Shown: positions 18,173 to 27,812 of the stretch, one piece after another
Layout of the letters: each line of letters opens with the position of its first letter
Position numbering within the stretch: position 1 is the stretch's first letter
Assembly (NCBI GenBank): GCA_937871285.1
Contig: CALMQS010000128.1
Span: forward strand, 1 to 52,901
Length of the DNA stretch: 52,901 bases
From: an uncultured Sphingobacteriales bacterium
Lineage (GTDB): Bacteria > Bacteroidota > Bacteroidia > Chitinophagales > Chitinophagaceae
Direction: 5' to 3'
Notes under the pieces: model-generated
Databases searched by the model: none
The model's input: only the letters and a program-made list of their open reading frames with translations
Told to the model about the DNA's origin: nothing
Translations under genes and position numbers: made by a program

Positions 18173-19117
18173 TTATATTAGCCCATAGCTGGTTTCCACC
18201 TCTAAGGACAGCACCGTTCCCGGCGCTATTATTTGGGGGCACCCTCCTACAGCTTCAATTTCCATAAATCCTGAATTATCATTGTATATGCTGAACTTAA
18301 CGCCACGGGCATCTGGCTGACATCCGGGATCCGCATCGCGTATATCAATGTAAGCATGAGCCGGATCAATTTTTTTCGCCGTTCGTTTTACGACCAACCC
18401 CTGCTGAGCATGATGAAATGCGATCCAGGGAACCGAAGGCGACAACCCTACCTGGAATCTTTTCTTCCCGTCTACCGGCACTTCCATCATTTCATTGCGC
18501 AGCAGGCACTCACCTGCAATGGTTTCGCTGTACAGATCCCACAACTCCGCCGGATCACTGCAGGGGAAGGTTACTTTTCCCCTGTGATCCGTATCAAACT
18601 GGCATAGCGACCAGGGCGCGATAATGGCTTCGGAAGAATGTAAAATATCTTTTCCTATATAGGTGATAGACTCTTTTACATTGACGATAAGCTTATTTTC
18701 ATCCCCGGCTACCCGGATATCCCTTCCAAATAATGCAGCCAGCCCTATGCCCTTGTTATTCACGAGGTCGATCTCCGCTTCTGCAAGGGCGCTGCCTTCT
18801 CCACTTTGCTTCACCTGGTAGCGGGCAAACCGTATACCCGGAGCCACTCTCCATTTGCCGGTAGGATACTGGTAGCCCATGAGGGTTCCTTCCGGTGCAG
18901 GCCATAACACATCCCCTCCGGGATTATGGTAGGTATTTTGGTCGCTATGAAAACGGATGGCATCTAAGTTTACCCGGTTGACCACCTCCCCGTTCCAAAC
19001 AGTAAAAAGCCGCCCTTCCATATCCGGCGCAACAAGCACACCTGCGGTGTGGTTGCCAATAAAATGGGTTCTTTTGCCGGCTTTATCAAAAGCTGCCAGC
19101 AGATCATTGATATGCAT
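18173..19117 (-). CDS. Galactose-mutarotase-like protein of unknown function
   Basis: 314 residues, no signal peptide or membrane helix. The rich beta-strand pattern and stretches such as HNPGGDVLWPAPEG, WRVAPGIRF and FCQFDTDHRGKVTFP-like segments suggest a beta-sandwich of the aldose-1-epimerase type, seen in Bacteroidota proteins with a DUF annotation. I cannot confirm catalytic histidines. It lies 7 bp after the RhaM-like gene in the same reverse operon, so a role in handling a reducing sugar is plausible. Confidence in the gene is high, in the function low. Confidence 0.6.
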   Translation of the reverse strand: MHINDLLAAFDKAGKRTHFIGNHTAGVLVAPDMEGRLFTVWNGEVVNRVNLDAIRFHSDQNTYHNPGGDVLWPAPEGTLMGYQYPTGKWRVAPGIRFARYQVKQSGEGSALAEAEIDLVNNKGIGLAALFGRDIRVAGDENKLIVNVKESITYIGKDILHSSEAIIAPWSLCQFDTDHRGKVTFPCSDPAELWDLYSETIAGECLLRNEMMEVPVDGKKRFQVGLSPSVPWIAFHHAQQGLVVKRTAKKIDPAHAYIDIRDADPGCQPDARGVKFSIYNDNSGFMEIEAVGGCPQIIAPGTVLSLEVETSYGLI

Positions 19118-19124
19118 TGCTTAG

Positions 19125-19445
19125 TTATTGTAAGTGGAAAACTTCTGTCAGCATTTCTTCCCTGGCTTTTGTGCTGCTTTCATTTTCACATTCCAGGAAC
19201 GAGGTCATCAGTAACCACCAGCGCCGGCATACCTGCTGCTCGGCGAGCTTTTCAACAAGCGCTTCATCTTCCACCTCCAGGTAGCCGAAAAGTTGTTGTG
19301 ATCCCTCCCTGTAAAAAATGGAATAGTTAAACACGCCATGCGCTTTGAGCACTTCTTTTAGTTCCGGCCATATGGGGTTGTGATGACGGATATATTCCTC
19401 TATCTTTCCCTTTTTTGCATGAATTACAAAAGCTTTCCTGGTCAT
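19125..19445 (-). CDS. rhaM: RhaM-like L-rhamnose mutarotase
   Basis: 106 residues, the normal length for RhaM (about 104). The N-terminal RKAFVIHAKKGKIEEYIRHH and following NPIWPELKEVLKAHG match the enzyme's core, with the proposed catalytic His in the RHHNPIWPEL segment, and the C-terminal CRRWWLLMTSF corresponds to the CQRWWKYMTD block of characterised proteins. It interconverts alpha and beta anomers of L-rhamnose in the cytoplasm, without cofactors. It lies 4 bp after the deacetylase gene and 7 bp before the mutarotase-like gene, so these are one operon ending in rhaT. Confidence 0.88.
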   Translation of the reverse strand: MTRKAFVIHAKKGKIEEYIRHHNPIWPELKEVLKAHGVFNYSIFYREGSQQLFGYLEVEDEALVEKLAEQQVCRRWWLLMTSFLECENESSTKAREEMLTEVFHLQ

Positions 19446-19449
19446 GTGT

Positions 19450-20370
19450 TCATTTGTTTTCTTTGAATTCCCGTGCCAGCGCTCCGGCGGTTATAAAGCG
19501 TCCCCCACGGTCAAGTAATAAACCACACAGGGCATCAAGCTGCGTAATGGCTTCGGGTCCGCAGTTTTCTACGATAAAAGGTAAGGGGGTGACCATGCAT
19601 TCCCCGAAATCCATTGCTCCCTGCGGCATGGGATAAAACTCCCAGGGGTGGAAATAAAAGCAGAGCACAGGTCTTTCTCCCTTAGCGGATACATAGCGCA
19701 GGAAGCTTTCCGCTTTTTCCATTACAGCAGCGGCAGACTTTGTTCTGAAGAGCGGCCATTGATCACGGTCGCGCTGATAGGGATCATTGCTTTTCATTTC
19801 CAGGTCGCAGAAGTTGGGGATCTCCACAATGTTCATGGTTCCTTTTTTTGTCCAGTCATCCGCTGAAGGATGGTAGGGAACAACAGGCTCGCCGTAATAA
19901 TAAAGCGGTAACGACGCGTCTGAAATATAGCCCAGCGACTCCAGCACATTCACCACCCGGGTGCTGCCCCACAAACGGGGGCAGCGAAAACTAACCGGTT
20001 GCTCGCCTGTGATGTCAGAGATAATCTTAGTAGCATCCTTTAATCTTCCTTCCACTTCATATGGAAGAATGGGCCAATTGTTGGGCAAGGGAAAGATGGG
20101 ATCCCCAAGGGTTTCATGGAGCAACCCGTGACAGCCTGTTTCATGACCGGCGCCTTTCACTTTCTTTACCATTTCCGGGTTGTGCATCGCCGCATGACCT
20201 GTCCAGTAAAAAGTTGCCGGGATATTGTGCTTCTTCAAAATATCAAGGATAGGATCCGTTCCTTTTTGCACACCATCATAAAAGGTGGTATAGGATCCGA
20301 TATCGGTTTCCATATCGAAGCCAAGCACAACATCAAATGGCGCTGTATTTTCGTTTTGCAATTGATTCAT
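19450..20370 (-). CDS. NodB-type polysaccharide deacetylase-family hydrolase
   Basis: 306 residues, no signal peptide. The carbohydrate esterase 4/NodB motifs are visible: motif 1 as GFDMETD near 14-20, PATFYWTGHAA for the second strand, HGLLHE (H-x3-H metal ligands) near 81-86, and RCPRLWG near 129-135 in place of the R-x-P motif. It resembles the cytoplasmic subtype related to Helicobacter PgdA and PuuE allantoinase, so the substrate may be an amide other than a polysaccharide. With the creatinase-like gene upstream and sugar genes downstream it would act on an N-acylated or amide-bearing small molecule; this is inference. Confidence 0.75.
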   Translation of the reverse strand: MNQLQNENTAPFDVVLGFDMETDIGSYTTFYDGVQKGTDPILDILKKHNIPATFYWTGHAAMHNPEMVKKVKGAGHETGCHGLLHETLGDPIFPLPNNWPILPYEVEGRLKDATKIISDITGEQPVSFRCPRLWGSTRVVNVLESLGYISDASLPLYYYGEPVVPYHPSADDWTKKGTMNIVEIPNFCDLEMKSNDPYQRDRDQWPLFRTKSAAAVMEKAESFLRYVSAKGERPVLCFYFHPWEFYPMPQGAMDFGECMVTPLPFIVENCGPEAITQLDALCGLLLDRGGRFITAGALAREFKENK

Positions 20371-20379
20371 GGTCCTTTT

Positions 20380-21549
20380 TTAATGATCCAGAAAATGAGC
20401 GTCCATACGGGGACTTAAAGGAATGACACCACCGGCTGTAACCTCGTAGCCGGTTTCAATACGTAACCCATGGAACTCGGGATGTCCGAAAAAGCTGATG
20501 TCAACACATATCATCATCCCCGGCTCCAGCACATCATTGCTGTGAGGTCCGAAAAAAGGAGATTCTGCTTCGTGCAGACCAATGGTGTGCACAAAGGGAC
20601 AGACCAGGTATTGCGACAGTTGCTGCTCCTCAAAATAGGCCCTTGCGGGAGCATCTAATTCCTTGCCGGTCTTTCCTGCTGCCAGACCTGCTTTAGTGCG
20701 CCTGAAAGCCTCTTTAAGATGGTCTATGGCGACCTGCTGTCTTTGGGTATAGCTGCCCGAAACAGCAAACACATCTCCCACCACACCCGCGTACCCGTTT
20801 ACTTTGGGAGAGATGCCGATCATTACCAGTTCTCCGTCTTCCAATAATTTTGAACTGGCTGTAGGCACCACGGCATTGGAACGCGCCCCGCTGCCCACGA
20901 TCGTTCCAAATCCAAAGCCGCTGGCACTGCGGCTTCTCACGGCGTATTCGCCTGCTGCCGCCACCTCGATTTCGGATACTCCTTTTGCTGTTTTTGCTTT
21001 CATGGCATCATAGGCGGCATCGGCGAGTTTAAAAGCGGCACGTATTTGCTGTCTTTCCCATTCCGATTTTATATAACGCAGCCGCACAAACGCATCGGTG
21101 ATGTCCACCAGCTCAACCCCGCTGAAGCCTTCCACTATCTGCTGGTAACCTGCGGCAGGCATTCGTCCTGCACCTACCAGCCCAACGCGTTTGATTTTAC
21201 CCAGCCTGCCGGTCAACTCTTCAAATAACTTTTTAAAATCAATGATCGTGGCATTGGGATATTCTTCATCCGGTACCATAAAAACGGTAAAGTTCCTGGT
21301 CTCGGTGATCATGCTGTCCAGTTTGGCGAAAGGTTCGCTTTCGGGTCCTCCCAAGATCATGGGTTCGCCCTGCCCGGGCACCAGCACCGCACCGCTTTCA
21401 AACTGGGGGCACCAGCCCGTGAGATACCAGCCATTGCCGATGTTGAATTCATCATAATAAACAAGGGCAATATCCAGCTTGTTTGCCGCCAATAATTCCT
21501 GTACTTTATGTATCCTGGCTTGTGATTCCGCTTTAATTAAATAGGCCAT
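20380..21549 (-). CDS. M24 family creatinase-like protein with missing metal ligands
   Basis: 389 residues with the pita-bread architecture: N-terminal creatinase domain (about 10-150) and C-terminal M24 domain (160-389). Compared with aminopeptidase P, the first Asp ligand block reads VMIGISPK (Gly/Ile where Asp belongs), the second block is NGYAGVVGDVF with Val257 at the Asp position, and the His near NAVVPTASS is absent. H321 (VHTIGL), D350 (CVDIS, usually Glu) and E365 (LRIETGY) remain. Real peptidases need all five ligands; creatinase itself works without metal. The protein is probably an amidinohydrolase-like enzyme or a pseudoenzyme, not a peptidase. It heads the operon, 9 bp before the deacetylase. 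Confidence 0.8.
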   Translation of the reverse strand: MAYLIKAESQARIHKVQELLAANKLDIALVYYDEFNIGNGWYLTGWCPQFESGAVLVPGQGEPMILGGPESEPFAKLDSMITETRNFTVFMVPDEEYPNATIIDFKKLFEELTGRLGKIKRVGLVGAGRMPAAGYQQIVEGFSGVELVDITDAFVRLRYIKSEWERQQIRAAFKLADAAYDAMKAKTAKGVSEIEVAAAGEYAVRSRSASGFGFGTIVGSGARSNAVVPTASSKLLEDGELVMIGISPKVNGYAGVVGDVFAVSGSYTQRQQVAIDHLKEAFRRTKAGLAAGKTGKELDAPARAYFEEQQLSQYLVCPFVHTIGLHEAESPFFGPHSNDVLEPGMMICVDISFFGHPEFHGLRIETGYEVTAGGVIPLSPRMDAHFLDH

Positions 21550-21580
21550 GATTTTTTATTTAAAGGATTATTTATTGTTT

Positions 21581-21629
21581 AAAAAAATGCCTGTGCCCGT
21601 TACCGTTACCCTAGTCTCGCGTGCAGGCA
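21581..21629 (-). terminator. Rho-independent terminator ahead of the RhaT operon
   Basis: On the reverse strand TGCCTG (21624-21629) pairs with CAGGCA (21588-21593), and seven T residues follow (21587-21581). The loop of about 30 nt contains two copies of GTTACC in tandem on the forward strand. It lies after the GH5-like gene (ends 21755) and before the M24 gene, so it separates the large locus from the RhaT operon. Confidence 0.5.
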
Positions 21630-21754
21630 CTGAGGTGTCGAAGTGTGTTTTTTCCTTTCTGCATTACAGGTGTATCTCCTACCCCACAATATTTTTTAAA
21701 AAGCTCCTCAAGCATTGGCAATGTCAATCTTATTTAATTGCTTCTCAAAACCGG

Positions 21755-23893
21755 CTAAAGGCTTTGTATCAAATAATACATGGATTGAAATTCCTTCCCA
21801 ATTTCAAAACTAAAAACTCCTTCTTTATACGTGGATGGAATATAGCCGGTTATGAATCCTTGTGGATTAATAGACATTACGCGCAGGTTTTTTTTATCTG
21901 TTTTGATCTGGATTGTTGCTTCAATAATATCTATCTGAATAGGTCCCTGCCCGGGATTCAATTGCTTTGTTCGATTATCATTATACAGGCTGCCTGTGTT
22001 TTCAGCCCTGCCAATCGCCGTCAGTAGCATGTTTGTTGATCGTTTAATAGGATCGTTGGTAAGCGAGCTAATGGCGATCGTAGCAAAATCGGTTTTTACA
22101 TCAACTTTAAAATCAGTTAGTGACAATATTCCATTTTCTCCTACAAATCCATAAACTACCTTGCTATTCGGAGAATCTATCCAACCAATCCTTCTATTTA
22201 AGTTCCGGTAAAGTTCATATGTGTCTGAAAGTACTTCGCCGCCCTCTACATTAACAACTGTCGCATCAGCTGTTACTAATTTATCGCCTCCAGGGGGCAT
22301 TCCCGGAAGAATGCTCTCCACCCTGTGTTTTTCTGCCGCAAGCAGGAGGGCTTTTCCGCTAACTGCAAAAGGATTGTCCCATTTGATATTTACAGTTTTT
22401 TCTGCCGGCCTTACATCCCCCCTTCTCATGATAAGTGCCGCATGGTAGAACAGTCCAAATTTAGCGGGGTCATTAAAGGTATCGAATACTCCCCCCCTGT
22501 AATATATTCCGCCAATAGAACCGCCGGTTATCGGTTTACCGATCATGTCTACATTTTCGTCTGCAGAATATCTGTAAGTGTGAATGGCAAAACCACCCCA
22601 TCCCTGGAAAGATCCTGCCGCTGCCAAAAAAACGGAACTTTCCGCCCTCCATTCATTGGGCCACGGGTTGTCCCATTCAGATATAAAGAAAGGTTTACCC
22701 TGCACCCTGTAAAATGCCAAAACCGGCAATAAATTATTGGTTGAGCCAATATTTGGCTTATTTCCGAATTCTCCATCTCTGTCCCGCCATCCGGCACCAC
22801 CTGCTGTATAAGTATGGCTGTCCGTAAAATCACCTTCTAATTGTGCAGACAAATGAGCTGCGTTCCTTGTCCAGTTGGTTCCGGCAATAGGTATTTTTAC
22901 ACCTATCTCCCGCATATGTTGGATCATCTCTCTATAATACGCTTTGGTAATGTCTACGAAAAAATTAGTGATATTAATATCTTTTTGGTGGTTGTTAAAT
23001 TGCACTTTGTCTTTATCTATCCTGATCTTTTTTTTAGCTGCCCAGCTCCTGTACGTTTTTTCCAACTCACTTCTGTAAGGTTCGAGCGCCACTGCTTGTG
23101 TCCACAGATCATTTTCATTAGTAACTTCCGTAAGCACTATTGCCGGGTCATCTTTATAGGCCAGTTTTGTATAAGGATTTATATGCGTCCATAGGTGGTA
23201 ATTGAATTGCTTCTGCAATTCGATCAACTTTCTGTTATAAGTGGAATAGGGCTTGGCCGCATCACCCAATTGATCAGCTGCTTCAACATCATCACCTGTT
23301 TTAAACCGCCTGTAAGTCAGCAAATCCATATAAATGTAGATTCCTTCCTGTTTCAGGCAATAGATCAGGTAATCAAGGCGGTCTAAACTTTCGGGATCAA
23401 AACTTTGAGTGTTTGGTTTGTTTTCTCCTTTGTTAAACTGAAAAATATTCGGGGTAGACCATTCCGCATCCATCTGGTGTAACCGAACAATATTGATCCC
23501 TACCTTTGCCAAACGTTTTGCTACTTTATTACTGTGTTCGTGTGGCGGAAAGATCTGGGCACTGTTAAAATTCGTCCCCCAAAACCTTGCTTCTGTACCA
23601 TCTTCAAAAACGAACTTATCAGCTTTTACTTTTAAATAACCATGTTTTCCCGCAGGTTTTTCACTCTTATAAATAAAAGATAAGTCAATAGGCATATCGT
23701 CCCAGGGCAGGGTATAAGGAATTGTTTTTCTTTCCCGGCTTTGCGCATTTTTGTTAGCACTTACCGAATCTCCCTGTCCTTGTACATGAAAAGCCATCAT
23801 CAGGAAAAAAATAAAAAAGTAAGCCGCCCTGGCATACAATTTTTTGCAATCATTAAATCCAGATACATCGGTGTAACTGATATTTTTATTCAT
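21755..23893 (-). CDS. GH5-like (clan GH-A) glycoside hydrolase
   Basis: About 712 residues with a hydrophobic signal region (YFFIFFLMMAFHVQGQ). The middle third is a clan GH-A TIM barrel of the cellulase superfamily: FWGTNFNS strand, GINIVRLHQMDAEW, the acid/base Glu260 in EVTNENDLW and the likely nucleophile Glu406 in FFISEWDNPWPNEW. It is secreted or cell-surface and should hydrolyse beta-glycosidic bonds of the polysaccharide captured by the SusC/D system. The C-terminal 250 residues are beta-rich and may bind carbohydrate. Transcribed last in the large locus. The open frame continues to 23959, overlapping the sulfatase stop; I chose MNKN at 23893, which leaves a 44-bp gap. Confidence 0.8.
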   Translation of the reverse strand: MNKNISYTDVSGFNDCKKLYARAAYFFIFFLMMAFHVQGQGDSVSANKNAQSRERKTIPYTLPWDDMPIDLSFIYKSEKPAGKHGYLKVKADKFVFEDGTEARFWGTNFNSAQIFPPHEHSNKVAKRLAKVGINIVRLHQMDAEWSTPNIFQFNKGENKPNTQSFDPESLDRLDYLIYCLKQEGIYIYMDLLTYRRFKTGDDVEAADQLGDAAKPYSTYNRKLIELQKQFNYHLWTHINPYTKLAYKDDPAIVLTEVTNENDLWTQAVALEPYRSELEKTYRSWAAKKKIRIDKDKVQFNNHQKDINITNFFVDITKAYYREMIQHMREIGVKIPIAGTNWTRNAAHLSAQLEGDFTDSHTYTAGGAGWRDRDGEFGNKPNIGSTNNLLPVLAFYRVQGKPFFISEWDNPWPNEWRAESSVFLAAAGSFQGWGGFAIHTYRYSADENVDMIGKPITGGSIGGIYYRGGVFDTFNDPAKFGLFYHAALIMRRGDVRPAEKTVNIKWDNPFAVSGKALLLAAEKHRVESILPGMPPGGDKLVTADATVVNVEGGEVLSDTYELYRNLNRRIGWIDSPNSKVVYGFVGENGILSLTDFKVDVKTDFATIAISSLTNDPIKRSTNMLLTAIGRAENTGSLYNDNRTKQLNPGQGPIQIDIIEATIQIKTDKKNLRVMSINPQGFITGYIPSTYKEGVFSFEIGKEFQSMYYLIQSL

Positions 23894-23937
23894 ATCCGCA
23901 TATTTCAAATTGTTATCGAATTGCATTTGCAGATCGG

Positions 23938-25377
23938 CTAGTTGCCGTAAATGACCCATGGATCATTTATATTTTTTATTTTATCAAAAACCTGTTTTTT
24001 AAATTGATTAACCAGCGCAGGCTGTTCACTTGCTATATTCTTCAGTTGAAAAGGATCGGATTTGTTATCGAACAGTAAGGCCCCTGTTTCTTTGCCTTCA
24101 TTATTCCGTTGCATTACAAATGTGTAACGATCATTTCTCAACCCCCGCATTCCCCCCAGTGCGTTCCAGGGGTTACAAAGCAGATAAAGCGTAAACTCAG
24201 GGGCTCCGGCCTTTTTGCCCAAGAAGTATCCCGACAGATCCTGTCCTTCAACACCAGGGGGTATTTGTTGCTCAAGTCCGATGAGAGAAAGGAGGGAAGG
24301 CATCATATCCGGCACACTGATTTGCAAATCGCTTGTTCCAGGTTTTAATTTTTCGGGCCAACGGATCACTAAAGGAATACGGAATGATTCTTCGTAAGGA
24401 ACTACTTTGGCCATAAGCCCGTGGCTTCCCATCATTTCACCATGATCCGAAGTGAACACCACTATTGTATTTTCTGCCTGCCCGCTGGCTTCCAGTGCTT
24501 TCAATATCCGTCCGATCTGTTCGTCCACGCCCGTTACACAGGCAAAATAATCGGCCACACTTTGCCGGGCAACATCACCTTGTTCTCCCTCGGGGACATT
24601 AGGCCTGTTTAATAGCTTTTTAACGGGGATATCTTTGTATATTTTTTTATATTTTTCGGGAACTGCATCGTACGGACTGTGGGGCGGATTCATCGAAATG
24701 AATAAAGCCCAGGGCTTACCTGTGTTAGCCCCTATAAAGTCTACCGCCACATCCGCTTCGTGCTCCGGCGACCATTTCCCGGCAAACAAAGTGTCTTCTA
24801 CCGGCGAATCGTTTACCCAGTAATAAGGGTTGAGGTGTTCGTTGTAACATCCGTAAGCGTGCCAGAAATCAAAGCCATGCCTTTTTTCCCCCGGCGGTGT
24901 GTATGCGTCCCATATACTATTTCTCCAATCGTCAACATCCGGTCCTTTCGGAGCATCAAGGTGCCATTTTCCTATATAGCCGCAAGCATATCCGTTACTT
25001 TTCAAAACATCGGGAAAACAGGTTTCATTTTCATGTAAAAAATTTTGAAACTTACGGGTGCTCGTATTACAGTTTGTCAAAACATTATTTGAAAAGCAAT
25101 ACTTCCCGGTCATCAGCATTCCCCTGTAGGGAGAGCATATCGGGCGGTTGCTTACCGCATTGACAAACACGATACCCTCTTCGGCCAACTTGTCGATACA
25201 GGGGGTTTTTACAGGATCCTCTTTCATGATCCCCATTGCCTGGGCACGAAATTGATCAGGGAAGATAAAAAGCAGGTTAGGCTGTTTTACAGCTTTTTTT
25301 GAAGCATTCCCAAAAGAAAGTGTGGAAAGGATTCCCACCAACAAAAAAAAATGATTCACCGGGAACAACATATTCAT
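23938..25377 (-). CDS. Cys-type sulfatase (S1 family)
   Basis: 479 residues with a signal peptide. The sulfatase signature is NRPICSPYRGMLMTG, matching C-x-P-x-R; Cys81 would be converted to formylglycine. The first metal-binding block is FIFPDQFR with Asp41, and the FTSDHGEMMGSHG block near 300 supplies the other metal ligands. It is exported and removes sulfate esters from a glycan. It belongs to the S1 sulfatases by sequence; the subfamily cannot be fixed by eye. It lies between GH3 and the GH5-like gene. No formylglycine-generating enzyme or anSME gene is in the window. Confidence 0.9.
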   Translation of the reverse strand: MNMLFPVNHFFLLVGILSTLSFGNASKKAVKQPNLLFIFPDQFRAQAMGIMKEDPVKTPCIDKLAEEGIVFVNAVSNRPICSPYRGMLMTGKYCFSNNVLTNCNTSTRKFQNFLHENETCFPDVLKSNGYACGYIGKWHLDAPKGPDVDDWRNSIWDAYTPPGEKRHGFDFWHAYGCYNEHLNPYYWVNDSPVEDTLFAGKWSPEHEADVAVDFIGANTGKPWALFISMNPPHSPYDAVPEKYKKIYKDIPVKKLLNRPNVPEGEQGDVARQSVADYFACVTGVDEQIGRILKALEASGQAENTIVVFTSDHGEMMGSHGLMAKVVPYEESFRIPLVIRWPEKLKPGTSDLQISVPDMMPSLLSLIGLEQQIPPGVEGQDLSGYFLGKKAGAPEFTLYLLCNPWNALGGMRGLRNDRYTFVMQRNNEGKETGALLFDNKSDPFQLKNIASEQPALVNQFKKQVFDKIKNINDPWVIYGN

Positions 25378-25445
25378 TGTTCTGTTTTGTTTTAGTATTG
25401 AAAAGCTTTTTGCGGTTTTAATACCGGTAATACCTTAGGAATTGC

Positions 25446-27812
25446 CTATGTATTTGTAATATGGATTGTATCTTTTAGTCTGATGTCCTCCGCCGACGCC
25501 CCGATCATAATTTCAAACTCGCCGGGTTCAATGGTGTAATTCATGTCTTTATCCCAAAGACCAAGCTCGTTGCATGGAATTGAAAAACTGAGCGTGGCAG
25601 TTTTTGATGGATGTATCTCTATTTTTTTAAACCCTTTCAGTACTTTAACCGGAGTTGTTACGGAGCTTATTTTATCATTTATATATACCTGAACTACTTC
25701 TTTCCCCGCTACAGAACCGGTATTTTTAACCTGCACCGTTAATTCGATAGTATCTGTTTCTTTCCATCTTTTTTGCTTTATCTTCAGATCAGAATATTCA
25801 AATTGGGTGTAGCTTAACCCAAAGCCAAAGGGAAATAAAGGATCGGTGGGTGAAAATACATAATCCCTTCCCGGATTGCCTGGAGCACCGGGTTTGTGGT
25901 AAATTCCCCTTCCGGAAGGTTTGTAATTGTAGAATACAGGCAAATGCCCCGCACTCCGGGGAACAGAAACGGTAAGTTTTCCTGAAGGGACGACTTCTCC
26001 GAATAGGATCCGGGCAACGGCATTACCCCCTTCTTCTCCCGGGTACCAGGCGTCAAGAATAGCCGGAATGTGTTCCTTTTCCCAGGGGATACTATAGGGC
26101 CGGCCATGGACCATCACCAGTATAACAGGTTTGCCCGTTTTACTTATGGCCCGGATCAGTTCAGGTTGAATTCCCGGAGGCGTTAATTCAGACCTGTCAT
26201 ATCCCTCCCCGCAGGTTGGATATCCTCCCTGGTCGGCCAGTTCACCCCATCCAACACCCGATAAAGACATACTCGATCCTCCAATCACCAATACAACAAC
26301 ATCACTATTTTGTGCCGCATCAACCGCTTCTTTAAAGCCGCTGCTGTCTAAGCTTGTGATACCGCAACCCCTGGCATAGTTCACCCTGATCTTACCTTTT
26401 GTAATATTTTTTATGCCTTCGAGAACAGTAACACCGGTGGAGTTCTCTTTTGAAATGCTGTAATCTCCGTATTGCACCTGGTTTGCATTGGGACCGATAA
26501 CAGCAATTGATTTTAGCTGCGGAAGCCTGAGCGGTAATAAATTATCCTGGTTTTTTAGCAATACAACAGATTCTTCAGCAATTTCACGGGCGAGCCTGAC
26601 CGATGCCTTTGTATGAACAAGATCTGATAGTCTTTTAGGTACAAAATATGGCTTGTCAAACAACCCTGCCCTGAACTTAACCGTAAGAATATTTTTTACT
26701 GCTTCGTCCACCAATCCCGCAATTTCTTTATCATTTTTTGCCAGTGCGATCAACTCTGAATAAGCGTAATCAGCACCTTCCTGGTCAACCCCTGCTTTAA
26801 GAGCCAGTATGGCCGCTTCTTTTTTGCTGCCGGTGATCTTGTGGAAGGTTTGTAACATGCTCACTGCGCCGTAATCTGCAAAGACATACCCTTTAAAGCC
26901 ATATTCTTTCCGCAGTATATCTTTCAGCAGGTACCCGTTTGCGTGAACAGGAATACCGTTTACTTCATTGTATGCGGGCATTACAGCATATACATTTGCC
27001 TCCCTGACCGCTTTTTCAAAGGGATATAAATGAAGTGACCGCAAATCTCTTGGACCCACTTCAACAGGTGCAATGTTTATTCCGGCAGAGGGAGTGCTAT
27101 ACGCCACATAGTGTTTTGCCGTACTGATCAGATGGCCTTCAGGGATATATGCTTTTGTTATTTTTGGATCGCCCTGTAACCCGATTACGAACGCCTTCCC
27201 CATTTCGGCAACCAGGTAGGGGTCTTCCCCAAAGCATTCTTCAATCCTTCCGTACCGGGGATCTCTTCCTACATCAAACAAGGGGGCAAAGAGTTGGTCG
27301 CACCCGGTTAAACCGGCTTCGTAAGCAATAACCTCTGCCATCTTTTTTATCAGGCCCGGATTCCATGTGCTTCCCTGCCCGATTGATTGAGGAAAATTGG
27401 TTGCGCCATGAGCCAACTGCCCGTGAATTCCTCCCAGGTCTACCTGGATGGCGGGGATCCCCAACCGGGTATTTTTCCTGAGATACTGATCGGCAGCTTC
27501 TGAAAAACGGGCAATACGATCAATATCAGCAATCACAGGATCAAGGCAACCGATACTCTCACCCTGAAATAATTTTTCTAACGATTCCCTGGTAATGTTT
27601 CCTTTTTCGTCCTGTTTAAGATCAGCGAGGTCAAGTTTCAACATTTGCCTGACTTTCTCCTCAATGGTCATCCGGCTTAATAAGTCATTTACCCGGTCCT
27701 CTACCTTCAAAGCAGAATTTCTATAGGGCAATATCTGAGCGCTTAAGGGGCTTAAAAATAGGGTGCCCGATGAAAACAATACTACAATTAGATATACCAG
27801 TCTGTTGTTCAT
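25446..27812 (-). CDS. GH3 family beta-glycosidase
   Basis: 788 residues with signal peptide (LSPLSAQ). This is a classic three-part GH3: barrel domain with KHYVAYS (K233/H234) and the nucleophile Asp313 in YVFADYGAVSML, an alpha/beta sandwich with VVLVIGGSSMSLSGVGWGELADQGG, and a C-terminal fibronectin-like domain. Enzymes like this (BglX type) remove beta-linked glucose, xylose or similar residues from oligosaccharides in the periplasm. Length matches the family. It is followed by a sulfatase and a GH5-like gene, and preceded by SusD across a gap that holds a terminator-like hairpin. The exact sugar is unknown. Confidence 0.92.
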   Translation of the reverse strand: MNNRLVYLIVVLFSSGTLFLSPLSAQILPYRNSALKVEDRVNDLLSRMTIEEKVRQMLKLDLADLKQDEKGNITRESLEKLFQGESIGCLDPVIADIDRIARFSEAADQYLRKNTRLGIPAIQVDLGGIHGQLAHGATNFPQSIGQGSTWNPGLIKKMAEVIAYEAGLTGCDQLFAPLFDVGRDPRYGRIEECFGEDPYLVAEMGKAFVIGLQGDPKITKAYIPEGHLISTAKHYVAYSTPSAGINIAPVEVGPRDLRSLHLYPFEKAVREANVYAVMPAYNEVNGIPVHANGYLLKDILRKEYGFKGYVFADYGAVSMLQTFHKITGSKKEAAILALKAGVDQEGADYAYSELIALAKNDKEIAGLVDEAVKNILTVKFRAGLFDKPYFVPKRLSDLVHTKASVRLAREIAEESVVLLKNQDNLLPLRLPQLKSIAVIGPNANQVQYGDYSISKENSTGVTVLEGIKNITKGKIRVNYARGCGITSLDSSGFKEAVDAAQNSDVVVLVIGGSSMSLSGVGWGELADQGGYPTCGEGYDRSELTPPGIQPELIRAISKTGKPVILVMVHGRPYSIPWEKEHIPAILDAWYPGEEGGNAVARILFGEVVPSGKLTVSVPRSAGHLPVFYNYKPSGRGIYHKPGAPGNPGRDYVFSPTDPLFPFGFGLSYTQFEYSDLKIKQKRWKETDTIELTVQVKNTGSVAGKEVVQVYINDKISSVTTPVKVLKGFKKIEIHPSKTATLSFSIPCNELGLWDKDMNYTIEPGEFEIMIGASAEDIRLKDTIHITNT

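Noticed and set aside
23894..23959. Longer start for the GH5-like gene overlapping the sulfatase stop
   Set aside because: The ATG at 23893 precedes the signal region more closely, while the longer form gives a 50-residue non-signal leader.
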